Part shown: piece after piece, positions 1-7,492 of the stretch | How the letters are laid out: every line of letters starts with the position of its first letter | Position numbering within the stretch: position 1 is the first letter of the stretch | Source: Verrucomicrobiales bacterium | GTDB taxonomy: Bacteria; Verrucomicrobiota; Verrucomicrobiia; Verrucomicrobiales; DEV007 | NCBI GenBank assembly: GCA_029213065.1 | Contig: JARGPH010000012.1 | Span: forward strand, 1-47,060 | Length of the DNA stretch: 47,060 nt | Direction: 5' to 3' | Position numbers and translations under genes: made by a program | The notes under the pieces: model-generated | What the model was told of the DNA's origin: nothing | Seen by the model: only the letters and a program-made list of their open reading frames with translations | The model's database searches: none

Positions 1-370
1 CCTCTTCAACCTCGTCGACAGCAGGCGCTTCCTCAACTTTCTCAGGTTTGTCTTCGACGTCAAAGCCTCCAATATCGAGAGCTTTCTTAGGAGCCGGCTT
101 CGCCTTTTTGACCTTCTTCTCAGGCTCGGGCGGGGCCGATTTCCGCGAAGACTTAATTTCAGCAATCTTCTTGGAAGGGTCCTCTTTGCCGAGATGACCG
201 AACACAGATCCCTGATCCTTTGCAGGAACTGAGGTCTTAGCTTTGCGGCCGCTCTTTTTCTCATCTTGCTCAAAGAGATTGAGAGCTTCCGCTTTTTTTG
301 TATCCAAGGATTTCGGTGCTGACTCTTCAGAGTCAGATTTCCCGGATTCGTTGCTGTTCTTTCGAGGCAT
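1..370 (-). CDS. infB: Translation initiation factor IF-2, N-terminal part (runs off the window)
   Basis: Only the first 123 codons are present, read from an ATG at 370 toward position 1. The product begins MPRKNSNESGKSDSEES and is rich in Lys, Glu, Ala and Pro, typical of the long disordered N-terminal region of bacterial IF-2. The GTPase domain would lie beyond the edge, so the call rests on composition and on nusA lying 128 bp upstream on the same strand, as in the common nusA-infB order. IF-2 is the GTPase that brings fMet-tRNA to the 30S subunit. No ylxR-type gene lies between nusA and this gene. Another lysine-rich protein is possible but less likely. Confidence 0.8.
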   Translation of the reverse strand, partial: MPRKNSNESGKSDSEESAPKSLDTKKAEALNLFEQDEKKSGRKAKTSVPAKDQGSVFGHLGKEDPSKKIAEIKSSRKSAPPEPEKKVKKAKPAPKKALDIGGFDVEDKPEKVEEAPAVDEVEE

Positions 371-449
371 ATTTAGAAGGTGGGCGGCAGTTCCCTTACG
401 CATCAGACACGTTCTGATGGAGTTTGTATTCTGTAATTATTAAAAGCTT

Positions 450-486
450 TGTCAAATTGAGAAACGAGCGGCTCACCGCTTCGTTC
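450..486 (-). promoter_or_regulatory. Hairpin after nusA followed by a TTGACA -35-like element before infB
   Basis: Just after the nusA stop the minus strand holds a hairpin (461-486, GAACGAAGCGG against CCGCTCGTTTC with one bulge, loop TGAG) without a long U tract. It is followed by a perfect TTGACA at 450-455. The -10 at the right distance (GAATAC or AGAATA) is poor. It may be a weak terminator followed by an internal infB promoter. Confidence 0.3.
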
Positions 487-498
487 GGCGAAAGTATC

Positions 499-1839
499 TT
501 ACGACGCCTCTTCGGTTTCCGGAGTTGCCTCTTCAGAAACAGCTTCGGTCGCAGGAGCAGCCTCAGCGACAGGAGCCGCCTCTTCAGCGTCATCCCCGGC
601 AGCATCGGTAACCTTTTTCAAAATCGCCCGTGCGTCTTCCACATCGATCTCGAGAACATCGGCAATATCGACCTCGTCGACACCGCTGGCGATCATCTCA
701 ATGCTGTTGAGGCCACCACGAACCAGCCCTTCGGCTACTTCGGCCTCAATTCCCGCACCCTCTGCAATCGCAGAAGCAGCGCCGGCCACCTGAGCCTCAA
801 AGGCTTCGTGAGCAGACTCATCTTTCTTCACCTGAACGTCCCAACCAACGAGGCGCGCAGTGAGTCGTGCATTCTGGCCACGACGACCGATTGCTTTGGA
901 AAGCTCCTCCTCATCAACCCGCACCGTAAGAGACTGATTCTCTTCATCGATTGCGATTGATTTGATTTCAGCAGGTTTGAGAGCCTCCTGAACAAATGCT
1001 TTGATGTCGTCACTCCAGCGAATGATATCGACTTTCTCGTTGTTCAGTTCACGAACAATGTTTTTCACCCGTGCGCCGCGGAGGCCGACACAGGCACCGA
1101 CAGGATCCACTTTCTCATCAGCACTGTAGACCGCGATCTTGGTGCGATACCCCGCTTCACGGGCCAATGAACGAATCTCAACGGTGCGATCAGCAATTTC
1201 GCTGACTTCCGATTCAAAGAGACGGCGAACAAAATTGGGATGACTGCGTGAAAGAACGATCTCAGGACCGCGAGCGCCGTTTTCGACAGCAACGACATAA
1301 GCCCTGACACGATCACCAACATTGTATTCCTCAGTGGAAACGCGCTCACGCTGGTGCATGACGCCTTCAAACTTCCCGAGGTCGACAAAGACATCACCAC
1401 GCTCGAAACGGCGAACCGTTCCACTCACGATGTCACCGGCACGATCCTTGAACTCGTCGTAGATCATTTCCTTCTCCGCCTGACGGAGACGCTGCATCAT
1501 GGTCTGCTTAGCTGTCTGAGCAGCAATACGACCGAAGTTGGCCGGAGTGATGTCCACTTCCAGCTCCTCGTCGACATCGATACCGGGCTTGAGACGGCGA
1601 GCCGTAAAAATATCAATCTCATCGTAAGGATCCTCAACACGGTCCTTAACAACCAGTGTGGCAAGCGCACGAATGTCACCCTTTTCCGGATCGATATGAA
1701 TCCGCATTTCCCTGGCCGGGCCAATGCTTTTTCGAGATGCAGAAAGCAAGGCAGTCTCAAGCGCTTCAACCATTGTATGGCGCTTGATACCTTTTTCTTT
1801 CTCGTAATATTCGAAAAGTGCTAACAGTTCGTTTGTCAT
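499..1839 (-). CDS. nusA: Transcription termination/antitermination factor NusA
   Basis: 446 residues, close to the usual family length. The N-terminal RNA-polymerase-binding domain spans about 1-125 (starts MTNELLALFEYYEKEKGI). It is followed by an S1 domain (about 133-190, GDIVSGTVRRFERGDVFVDL), two KH domains (GACVGLRGARVKNI near 245 and KAIGRRGQNARL near 315) and a C-terminal helix-hairpin-helix region. It ends in an acidic Ala/Glu tail. NusA binds RNA polymerase and nascent RNA and modulates pausing and intrinsic termination. The start at 1839 follows GAAGAAA. No rimP lies upstream; the next gene is divergent. The leader carries its own terminator (see 1870-1892), which suggests autoregulation. 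Confidence 0.97.
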   Translation of the reverse strand: MTNELLALFEYYEKEKGIKRHTMVEALETALLSASRKSIGPAREMRIHIDPEKGDIRALATLVVKDRVEDPYDEIDIFTARRLKPGIDVDEELEVDITPANFGRIAAQTAKQTMMQRLRQAEKEMIYDEFKDRAGDIVSGTVRRFERGDVFVDLGKFEGVMHQRERVSTEEYNVGDRVRAYVVAVENGARGPEIVLSRSHPNFVRRLFESEVSEIADRTVEIRSLAREAGYRTKIAVYSADEKVDPVGACVGLRGARVKNIVRELNNEKVDIIRWSDDIKAFVQEALKPAEIKSIAIDEENQSLTVRVDEEELSKAIGRRGQNARLTARLVGWDVQVKKDESAHEAFEAQVAGAASAIAEGAGIEAEVAEGLVRGGLNSIEMIASGVDEVDIADVLEIDVEDARAILKKVTDAAGDDAEEAAPVAEAAPATEAVSEEATPETEEAS

Positions 1840-1869
1840 TTTCTTCAGCTGGTCCTCGGTCTATGAGAC

Positions 1870-1892
1870 AAAAAAAAGCGGGCTATGCCCAC
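1870..1892 (-). terminator. Intrinsic terminator in the nusA leader
   Basis: On the minus strand GTGGGC-ATA-GCCCGC is followed by eight T (plus-strand A run 1870-1877). It ends about 30 nt before the nusA start, and no gene on that strand lies between it and the promoter at 1942-1970. It therefore looks like an attenuator in the nusA leader rather than the end of another gene. Confidence 0.65.
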
Positions 1893-1897
1893 TTTGA

Positions 1898-1932
1898 ACA
1901 ATCCGGAACACAAAATTCCTTCTCACGATTGT
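1898..1932 (-). promoter_or_regulatory. Leader RNA hairpin upstream of the nusA terminator
   Basis: ACAATC and GATTGT (1898-1903 and 1927-1932) can pair, with an inner GGAA/TTCC stem (1905-1908 and 1916-1919). It lies between the predicted transcription start and the leader terminator. It could influence folding of that terminator; this is inference. Confidence 0.35.
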
Positions 1933-1941
1933 CGGAAGCCG

Positions 1942-1970
1942 AACATATCCGCTTCACATCACGAAGGCAA
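1942..1970 (-). promoter_or_regulatory. Predicted sigma-70-type promoter for nusA
   Basis: TTGCCT (1965-1970) and TATGTT (1942-1947) are separated by 17 bp on the minus strand. They lie about 100 bp upstream of the nusA start and just before the leader hairpin and terminator. Confidence 0.45.
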
Positions 1971-2027
1971 GGTGTAAATGGCTCAAATACGCGTAGCCCC
2001 GATCGACCTCATCTACCGCACCCTTTC

Positions 2028-2738
2028 ATGTCGCAATCCAAGTCTCATTCCCCCATCCTCGCGATCACCTTTGACGCCGCAGGAACGCTCATCCATCTCG
2101 CAGAACCGGTCGGGGTCTCCTACGCACGCGTCGCCGCTGAGCATGGAATAGAATCAACTCCCGACGATCTCGGAAAAGCGTTCGGGTCGGTCTGGAAACG
2201 CACCCCGCTCCCTTTTGCTCACCCCAACCGCGCCACCGACACCGACGAAAAGTCCTGGTGGCGCCGGCTCGTTCGAGAAGTGTTCGAGGAAGCAGGAGCT
2301 ACGTTGCCTGATGAAGAACGCTTCGATACCTTCTTCGAAGCGCTCTACCTCCATTTTGAATCACCGGGGACCTGGCTTGCCGATCCCGGGGCAGTCTCGA
2401 CACTTGAACAGTTGAGTTCCCGCTACCGGTGCATCGTTCTTTCCAACTTTGACGGACGGCTTAGAAGAATCCTCGACGACCTCGGACTGCTGAACTTTTT
2501 CGAAACCTGTCTTCTCTCCTGCGAGCTCGGCGCCTCAAAGCCGGATCCGGCTGTCTTCCGTGCTGCTGCAAAATGGCTTCAACTCGCTCCCCACCAGATC
2601 CTTCATGTCGGTGATGATCCGCTCTGCGACGGGGAAGGAGCAAGGGCTGCAGGCTTCGCTCATTTCCGTGTGGAGAAGGGCCGAAATGAATTAGGTAAAA
2701 TATTAGATGTTTTTCACTTGCATGACCCTAATTCGTGA
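2028..2738 (+). CDS. HAD-superfamily hydrolase (HDHD3-like phosphatase)
   Basis: 236 residues from the ATG at 2028. The reading frame is open further upstream, but that part has no HAD homology and overlaps the nusA promoter, so this start is preferred. Motifs in order: I, ITFDAAGTL (catalytic Asp; the second Asp is replaced by Ala); II, LSNFD; III, Lys in SKPDP; IV, HVGDDPLCDGEGA. The cap region between I and II is helical, as in the HDHD3/haloacid-dehalogenase group. Such enzymes hydrolyse small phosphorylated or halogenated metabolites; the substrate cannot be told. The missing second Asp of the usual DxD motif hints at a non-phosphatase or altered activity. Terminator follows at 2752. Confidence 0.85.
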   Translation: MSQSKSHSPILAITFDAAGTLIHLAEPVGVSYARVAAEHGIESTPDDLGKAFGSVWKRTPLPFAHPNRATDTDEKSWWRRLVREVFEEAGATLPDEERFDTFFEALYLHFESPGTWLADPGAVSTLEQLSSRYRCIVLSNFDGRLRRILDDLGLLNFFETCLLSCELGASKPDPAVFRAAAKWLQLAPHQILHVGDDPLCDGEGARAAGFAHFRVEKGRNELGKILDVFHLHDPNS

Positions 2739-2751
2739 ATACATTCGCGCT

Positions 2752-2777
2752 CCCCAATCCCACCTGATTGGGGTTTT
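2752..2777 (+). terminator. Rho-independent terminator after the HAD gene
   Basis: CCCCAATC (2752-2759) pairs perfectly with GATTGGGG (2766-2773), loop of six, followed by TTTT. It ends the HAD transcript just before the tRNA gene. Confidence 0.75.
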
Positions 2778-2783
2778 ACCAAT

Positions 2784-2856
2784 GGACAGGTAGCTCAGTT
2801 GGTAGAGCAGTTGGCTTTTAACCAATTGGTCCTGGGTTCGAATCCCAGTCTGTCCA
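2784..2856 (+). tRNA. tRNA-Lys, anticodon TTT
   Basis: 73 nt folding as a complete cloverleaf. Acceptor GGACAGG pairs with TCTGTCC (one G-U); D arm GCTCAGTTGGTAGAGC; anticodon loop CTTTTAA with TTT at 34-36; T arm CTGGG-TTCGAAT-CCCAG; discriminator A. The layout matches bacterial tRNA-Lys closely. CCA is not encoded and must be added after transcription. Confidence 0.97.
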
Positions 2857-2910
2857 CTCTTTCTTCATCACTCCCCCCTTCGGGGAAACTCAGGTGCCCC
2901 TAACAAACGC

Positions 2911-4131
2911 TCAGGAAACCGCGTGCCCGGTCGGCTCACTGACTTGTTGCTGCCTGTTTTTCGCAGCGCGCTCTTTGGCTTCCTCGTTAGTGTGATCGGC
3001 GTTTTCTCCGATCGCGATCTTTGACTTCAACTTCCTCGCGAGCCGCATTGCCTTCGCCGCAGGGCTGGTGCCGTATTCGATGACCTGATAAGTCTGCTCC
3101 AAACACGTCATCCAGAATTTCTTGTAGTCGAGACAGCTCGGACCGTAGTCGAGAATCTTGTCTCCCAGTGCATAACTGTCTTCGATCAACCGCGTCCAGA
3201 GAACATTCCCCGGAGCAAACTTAGCGAGAGAGGGATCAAAACCGACGCGCATCAAATCAAGATAGCCTTGAAAATAATAGCCGTAGGTAAAGGCTACGGG
3301 CCGACCATCGAGCATCAGCAATGTCAGATCACTACACCCTTCTTTGACCGCCGCTTCGTGCACATCGCGCAGGAAAGGTTTCACTTCCTCGTGGTGCAGC
3401 GTGTTCCCATCGACAAGGCCATCCTGCCAACTCATCGAGGCGAGCTTCTCGCACGCTTCGTAATGCGACCAGTCCGGAGTCGAACCAGCCTCGGGACGTG
3501 AGCGAAGGTAGGTGACCTCCCCCAACTCAGACAGCCTTCGCGCGCAGCGTTCAACATTGCGACGCCGGTTTTTCTGCGCTTTGCGCGATTCCCAGTAACT
3601 GTCCCAGGTGCCTTCCATATACAGCATCGCCACCTCGGAACACTTCGACACTTCACTTCGCCCCGTTGGCATACCGGACAGAATCGGCTCCGGCGAAGAG
3701 GACGGGACACCACCCTGAGCCCGGTAGTCGGGAAGATTCGTAAACTCAATCAGGTCAAATCCATCCGCCCCTTTGTTCTGTGCGTTGCGGAAATAGTTCG
3801 CCGCCTCGGACATAATCATCTCGGGATCCAAACCAAGAGCGCCGTAAAAACTGCACCAGTTCTCGACGGGGAATCGGAGCTTTCTGATACTGCCGAGAGC
3901 GGTGGGCTTTCGCTGAACCATCAGTGGCACGATACCGATGAGTCGATCATCCGCTTTGACCACGAACACTTTCAAAGACTCATCCGTCTCAAGGCGGTGT
4001 TTCCATCTCATTTCAAACCAGGAGAAGGATTGAAACCAGGAGGCGTGGGGAGTGACCGAGAGGAGACGCCCCCACTCGACCCGATACCGCTCAAGGTCTT
4101 CGATGCGGGTGATGACTTCGTAATTGATCAT
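2911..4131 (-). CDS. GNAT-fold acyltransferase, FemAB/CelD (BioF2-like) type
   Basis: 406 residues. The N-terminal part (HASWFQSFSWFEMRW, then a V-KADDRLIGIVPLM strand pair) and the C-terminal part (PVAFTYGYYFQGYLDLMRVGF, then a conserved LDYGPSCLDYKKFW) are the two halves of the FemAB-like double-GNAT fold. The family transfers acyl or aminoacyl groups to polysaccharides or peptidoglycan precursors in the cytoplasm. It starts 12 nt after the methyltransferase gene on the same strand and is probably co-transcribed. A second member of the family sits just beyond (5121-6287). Substrate unknown. The last 40 residues are charged and probably disordered. Confidence 0.75.
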   Translation of the reverse strand: MINYEVITRIEDLERYRVEWGRLLSVTPHASWFQSFSWFEMRWKHRLETDESLKVFVVKADDRLIGIVPLMVQRKPTALGSIRKLRFPVENWCSFYGALGLDPEMIMSEAANYFRNAQNKGADGFDLIEFTNLPDYRAQGGVPSSSPEPILSGMPTGRSEVSKCSEVAMLYMEGTWDSYWESRKAQKNRRRNVERCARRLSELGEVTYLRSRPEAGSTPDWSHYEACEKLASMSWQDGLVDGNTLHHEEVKPFLRDVHEAAVKEGCSDLTLLMLDGRPVAFTYGYYFQGYLDLMRVGFDPSLAKFAPGNVLWTRLIEDSYALGDKILDYGPSCLDYKKFWMTCLEQTYQVIEYGTSPAAKAMRLARKLKSKIAIGENADHTNEEAKERAAKNRQQQVSEPTGHAVS

Positions 4132-4143
4132 ACCGTTAGTGAA

Positions 4144-5058
4144 TTAGGAGTGGGAAACCTCAGGGACGGGCGCAGCGGGCGTTGAAGAGACCGAAGGCAC
4201 CGGCGCTTCCGCGGGAACTTTGCCAAGCGGACGTTTCGCGACCGACCAACCGAACCAGGTTTGACCCCGTTCGGCAGCGGTGAGCCCGGCTTCCGATAGC
4301 TCAATGTCTAAATTGGCCCGGCTGTAATGATGATGCAAAAGCGGGACCTTGGGATCGAGGTGATCCCCGGTCTCAATGCGTCGTTTCCGCCCTCCCCTGA
4401 GAATGCGCAACAGGTTGGCGACCGGGGGCTGCAGCGTAAACAGGAGCGAAGCGGGGACCGTCTCACTTTCAGGCCTCGTGAAGTAATCAAATGCAATCAC
4501 CCCGCCCTCCTTCAAGCGCTCTGAGCACGCCTTGAGAAACCGGACTCGTTCAGGGCGCCCCTGAACGAAAGACGTGTAGAACCGGGGAACGATCACCACG
4601 TCAAAGTCGGTCCTTTCGCTCTCAAGATTAAACCTCTCAGCGTGACGCAAAGTAATGCCGCCACCGTCTGCGGATCTCAGCAGCATGGTAGACGTCTCCG
4701 CGAACAACGACTGATCGAACTCGATCCCCACCACCGAACATCCCGTTTCGCGGAGCTTAATAAGTTCCTTTCCCCCGCCGGCTCCAACGACCAGGACCCG
4801 GGAAGAGCGGGTTACATGCGAGGCAATAAAAGCATCCAGCCAATCCGCAACGCCTTTCACATCACCGGAAACCGGAGCCGCGTCCTTCCAGTCGCCATAG
4901 GGGTAGGTATCATATTCCTGCAGGACCTCGTCATCGATCACTCCCATGAAAACAGCGGAGTGGATACTTTCCATCGAACGGTTGATGAATCCGTTCATCC
5001 TCCCGATCAATCGGAAGGCATTCAGGCGATGCAAAGATCTATGATTTAATTGACTCAT
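4144..5058 (-). CDS. Class I SAM-dependent methyltransferase
   Basis: 304 residues. Motif I is VLVVGAGGGKELIKL (about residue 105) and the acidic end of the next strand is VVGIEFD, both for SAM binding; FDVVIVPRFY is the later conserved strand. The N-terminal region (YDTYPYGDW) may recognise substrate. The C-terminal 25 residues are Pro/Ala/Val-rich. It lies in a two-gene unit with the GNAT gene downstream and diverges from a second GNAT gene, suggesting a joint role in modifying a small molecule or glycan. The substrate cannot be told. The start at 5058 lies only 7 nt from a TATAAT box, so the real start may be further in, for example the Met at 4998. Confidence 0.75.
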   Translation of the reverse strand: MSQLNHRSLHRLNAFRLIGRMNGFINRSMESIHSAVFMGVIDDEVLQEYDTYPYGDWKDAAPVSGDVKGVADWLDAFIASHVTRSSRVLVVGAGGGKELIKLRETGCSVVGIEFDQSLFAETSTMLLRSADGGGITLRHAERFNLESERTDFDVVIVPRFYTSFVQGRPERVRFLKACSERLKEGGVIAFDYFTRPESETVPASLLFTLQPPVANLLRILRGGRKRRIETGDHLDPKVPLLHHHYSRANLDIELSEAGLTAAERGQTWFGWSVAKRPLGKVPAEAPVPSVSSTPAAPVPEVSHS

Positions 5059-5065
5059 TATGATA

Positions 5066-5094
5066 ATTATATTACAATTTAATATTTATTGAAA
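5066..5094 (-). promoter_or_regulatory. Promoter candidate for the methyltransferase-GNAT unit
   Basis: A perfect TATAAT lies at 5066-5071 on the minus strand, with a poor -35 (TTCAAT) 16 bp upstream, in the AT-rich 62-bp divergent gap. The first annotated ATG would be almost at the transcription start. Confidence 0.4.
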
Positions 5095-5120
5095 GTCGGT
5101 TTTAAAACTATTTTCTGAGA

Positions 5121-6287
5121 ATGGCATCATCACATCCAGCGTCAGACCCTCCCATTGCGCATGAAACTCGCTCCTCACCGTTGTCTTCACGTCAACCGGA
5201 TCGATTTGAATTCTCATGCATCACCGCACTGGGTGAGCTCGAAGAGATCCGCACGGACTGGCTGATTCTCACCGGGGGAAAGCCCGCGATCTTCCAGTCC
5301 TTCGGATGGAACCGAACCTGGTATGAGGCCTACTCCGACACATTCGACGAAGTCCAAATTTTCGTCCTGAAAAGGAACGGGCAGATCGTTGCCTTGCTCC
5401 CCTGCTACCGGAAAGGCAATCGAATTCGTCTCGCCGGGGATTCCCTCTGTGACTTTCAGGACCTCATCGCCCTGACTCCTGAAGATGCCGAGCAATTCAT
5501 CGTTGAGTTATTCTCACACGCCCGGGAGAAGAACTTTCACTTTCACTTTCATCAGCTCTCCGACCGCGGCAATCTCTGGCCGTTGATCAAACGCTATGCC
5601 GCCAATACCGGCTTCGATTACTACGAAAAGGTGTTGGGGCCCTGTCCCTGGTTTGAACTCTCAGAGGACGGCGAGTCGTTCCTTGTCGCCGCCAAAGCAA
5701 AGCTCCGCAAGCGAATCCGCCGAGCCCTGCGCCGCCTCGAGGATCTTGCCCCCGGACACGAATACAGGCTCCTCGGGCACTCACAGATCACCGCGTCGAC
5801 AATTGATGATATCGCTGCACTGCACGAGAGAAATCAGCATCGAAAGGAAGGCAACTCCATCTTTGCGAATGAGACCTATCGGAACTTCATTCTCAACGCC
5901 GCACAGGAACCGGACACTGGCATCCATATCGTTGAAGTCCGCGCAAAAACAGGAGAACTGATCGCATTTGATCTGGGCTTCCACTCGGACTCCCGCTTCT
6001 ACGCCTACATCGGTTCCTACGACGCGCCCTTTTCAGGAGGATCCCCCGGAGTCTGCCTTCTACACTGGCAGATGGACCGTCTCCCCTTAATGGGAATCAG
6101 GGAGTATGACTTCCTTTGCGGGAGCGAAGCCTACAAGTTTGACTACGCTGAGAACACTTACAAAATTATGTCAGTCAAAGTCTACACCCGCGGGTTTATG
6201 AACTCGCTGAGACTGATGGCCTATCGCAACGCGCGGAAGCTCAAGGTGGCCCTCAAGCCAATCTTCATGCGCGTTGGGCTCCTTTAG
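5121..6287 (+). CDS. GNAT-fold acyltransferase, FemAB/CelD (BioF2-like) type, second copy
   Basis: 388 residues. The layout matches the 2911-4131 product: GKPAIFQSFGWNRTWYEAY near residue 55, then a strand pair ending IVALLPCYRKGN; a basic helix (KLRKRIRRALRRLEDL) in the middle; then GELIAFDLGFHSDSRFYAYIGSYD and DFLCGSEAYKFDYAENTYK, the conserved C-terminal GNAT half. The sequences are clearly diverged, so this is an old duplication. It is divergent from the methyltransferase and convergent with ftsW, whose stop is about 30 bp away. A role in acylating a surface polysaccharide or peptidoglycan precursor is inferred from the family. Confidence 0.75.
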   Translation: MASSHPASDPPIAHETRSSPLSSRQPDRFEFSCITALGELEEIRTDWLILTGGKPAIFQSFGWNRTWYEAYSDTFDEVQIFVLKRNGQIVALLPCYRKGNRIRLAGDSLCDFQDLIALTPEDAEQFIVELFSHAREKNFHFHFHQLSDRGNLWPLIKRYAANTGFDYYEKVLGPCPWFELSEDGESFLVAAKAKLRKRIRRALRRLEDLAPGHEYRLLGHSQITASTIDDIAALHERNQHRKEGNSIFANETYRNFILNAAQEPDTGIHIVEVRAKTGELIAFDLGFHSDSRFYAYIGSYDAPFSGGSPGVCLLHWQMDRLPLMGIREYDFLCGSEAYKFDYAENTYKIMSVKVYTRGFMNSLRLMAYRNARKLKVALKPIFMRVGLL

Positions 6288-6319
6288 CAGGGAGAGAGGC
6301 GAAACCTCGCCGACTGCCG

Positions 6320-7465
6320 CTAGACACGCGGGGTGATCCGTCTGCGGTGCACCCATTCCGACTTCTGGTCATCACTGATCTTACCCTGCCGGTAAACATT
6401 CACGAGTATTCCGATAGCGAGGAAACCGATCAAAAGAGAGGATCCCCCGTAGCTCACAAACGGAAGCGTCAGACCCGTGTTCGGAATAATCGACGTGGTC
6501 ACGCCGATATTCAAAAACGCCTGAAAAGAAAGGAATCCGACGAGCCCGATTGAGAGAATCGTTCCGAAGCGGTCCGGTGAATGAAATGCAATCACAAAGC
6601 CACAAACGGCGATAGTGATGAAGGCGATCACAATCGCCACGGTCACCGCCAATCCCATTTCCTCGCCGATCATGGGGAAAATAAAGTCAGTGTGAGCGAA
6701 AGGCATGTAGAGCATCTTGAGACGCCCTTCCCCGACACCACGGCCGGTCATACCACCCGATCCGATCGCCATCAATGAGATCCATTGCTGAAACCCCGCT
6801 CCGAGACGGTATTTTTCAGGATCAAGGAAAGCCATGACACGCTCCATCCGGTCCGGCGCGTAGCTCAGCATCGCGAGGAATCCGGCAACACCTGTCATGC
6901 CGAGACCGGTAAGAAACTTCCAGTTCACTCCCACAACGAAGAGAACGAGGAGCGTCGTAGCGGAAAGAACCGCAGTGGTGCCGATATCGACCTCAAAGAG
7001 AATCAAGGCGATGGGAACACCTGCAATCGCGAGAGGGTAAACGAACCCGCGCAGAAAGCGGGAGCCGCAGTCAGGATAACGCGAAAACCAATAGGCCAGA
7101 AAAACAACAACAGAAATCTTTCCCAGCTCAGAGGGCTGAATTTGAAACGAGCCCACCCCGATCCAACGACGCTCGCCGTTAATTTCCTGCCCGATACCCG
7201 GGACAAAGCATAACAAGAGCAGAAAGCAGACGCCGCCGAAAAGAAGCCAGACATTTCGCTTCCAAAAACGGTAGTCCAACATCGCGGCACCCCAACAGGT
7301 CGCGATACCGAGAACAAGCCAGACACCCTGACGCTTTGCTTCACGATAACCGTCACCCGCATCAGCATGAGCACTGAATACGCAGGTGCTGATCAACATG
7401 ACACACCCAATAATGATCAGGAATGAGACAGCTGAAAGCAGGAATGTTAGGCTTTTCCGGTGCAT
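6320..7465 (-). CDS. ftsW: Septal peptidoglycan polymerase FtsW (SEDS family)
   Basis: 381 residues, about ten membrane segments. The SEDS signature near the C-terminus is LNIGVTTSIIPNTGLTLPFVSYGGSSLL, present here in the form that usually marks FtsW rather than RodA. FtsW polymerises lipid II at the division site with the transpeptidase FtsI. It is the last gene of the dcw operon here; the murG and murC genes that often follow are absent, and the next gene is convergent. It starts 27 nt after the LysM gene. Confidence 0.93.
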   Translation of the reverse strand: MHRKSLTFLLSAVSFLIIIGCVMLISTCVFSAHADAGDGYREAKRQGVWLVLGIATCWGAAMLDYRFWKRNVWLLFGGVCFLLLLCFVPGIGQEINGERRWIGVGSFQIQPSELGKISVVVFLAYWFSRYPDCGSRFLRGFVYPLAIAGVPIALILFEVDIGTTAVLSATTLLVLFVVGVNWKFLTGLGMTGVAGFLAMLSYAPDRMERVMAFLDPEKYRLGAGFQQWISLMAIGSGGMTGRGVGEGRLKMLYMPFAHTDFIFPMIGEEMGLAVTVAIVIAFITIAVCGFVIAFHSPDRFGTILSIGLVGFLSFQAFLNIGVTTSIIPNTGLTLPFVSYGGSSLLIGFLAIGILVNVYRQGKISDDQKSEWVHRRRITPRV

Positions 7466-7492
7466 CTTTCTAAGGCGACGTAAAATGGAAAC

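Noticed and set aside
1818-2027. N-terminal extension of the HAD protein
   Set aside because: It overlaps the nusA start and promoter and has no HAD-type sequence; the ATG at 2028 begins just before motif I.
2784-6300. Integration island at tRNA-Lys
   Set aside because: No duplicate of the tRNA 3' end, no integrase and no phage or transposase gene was seen up to the dcw cluster.
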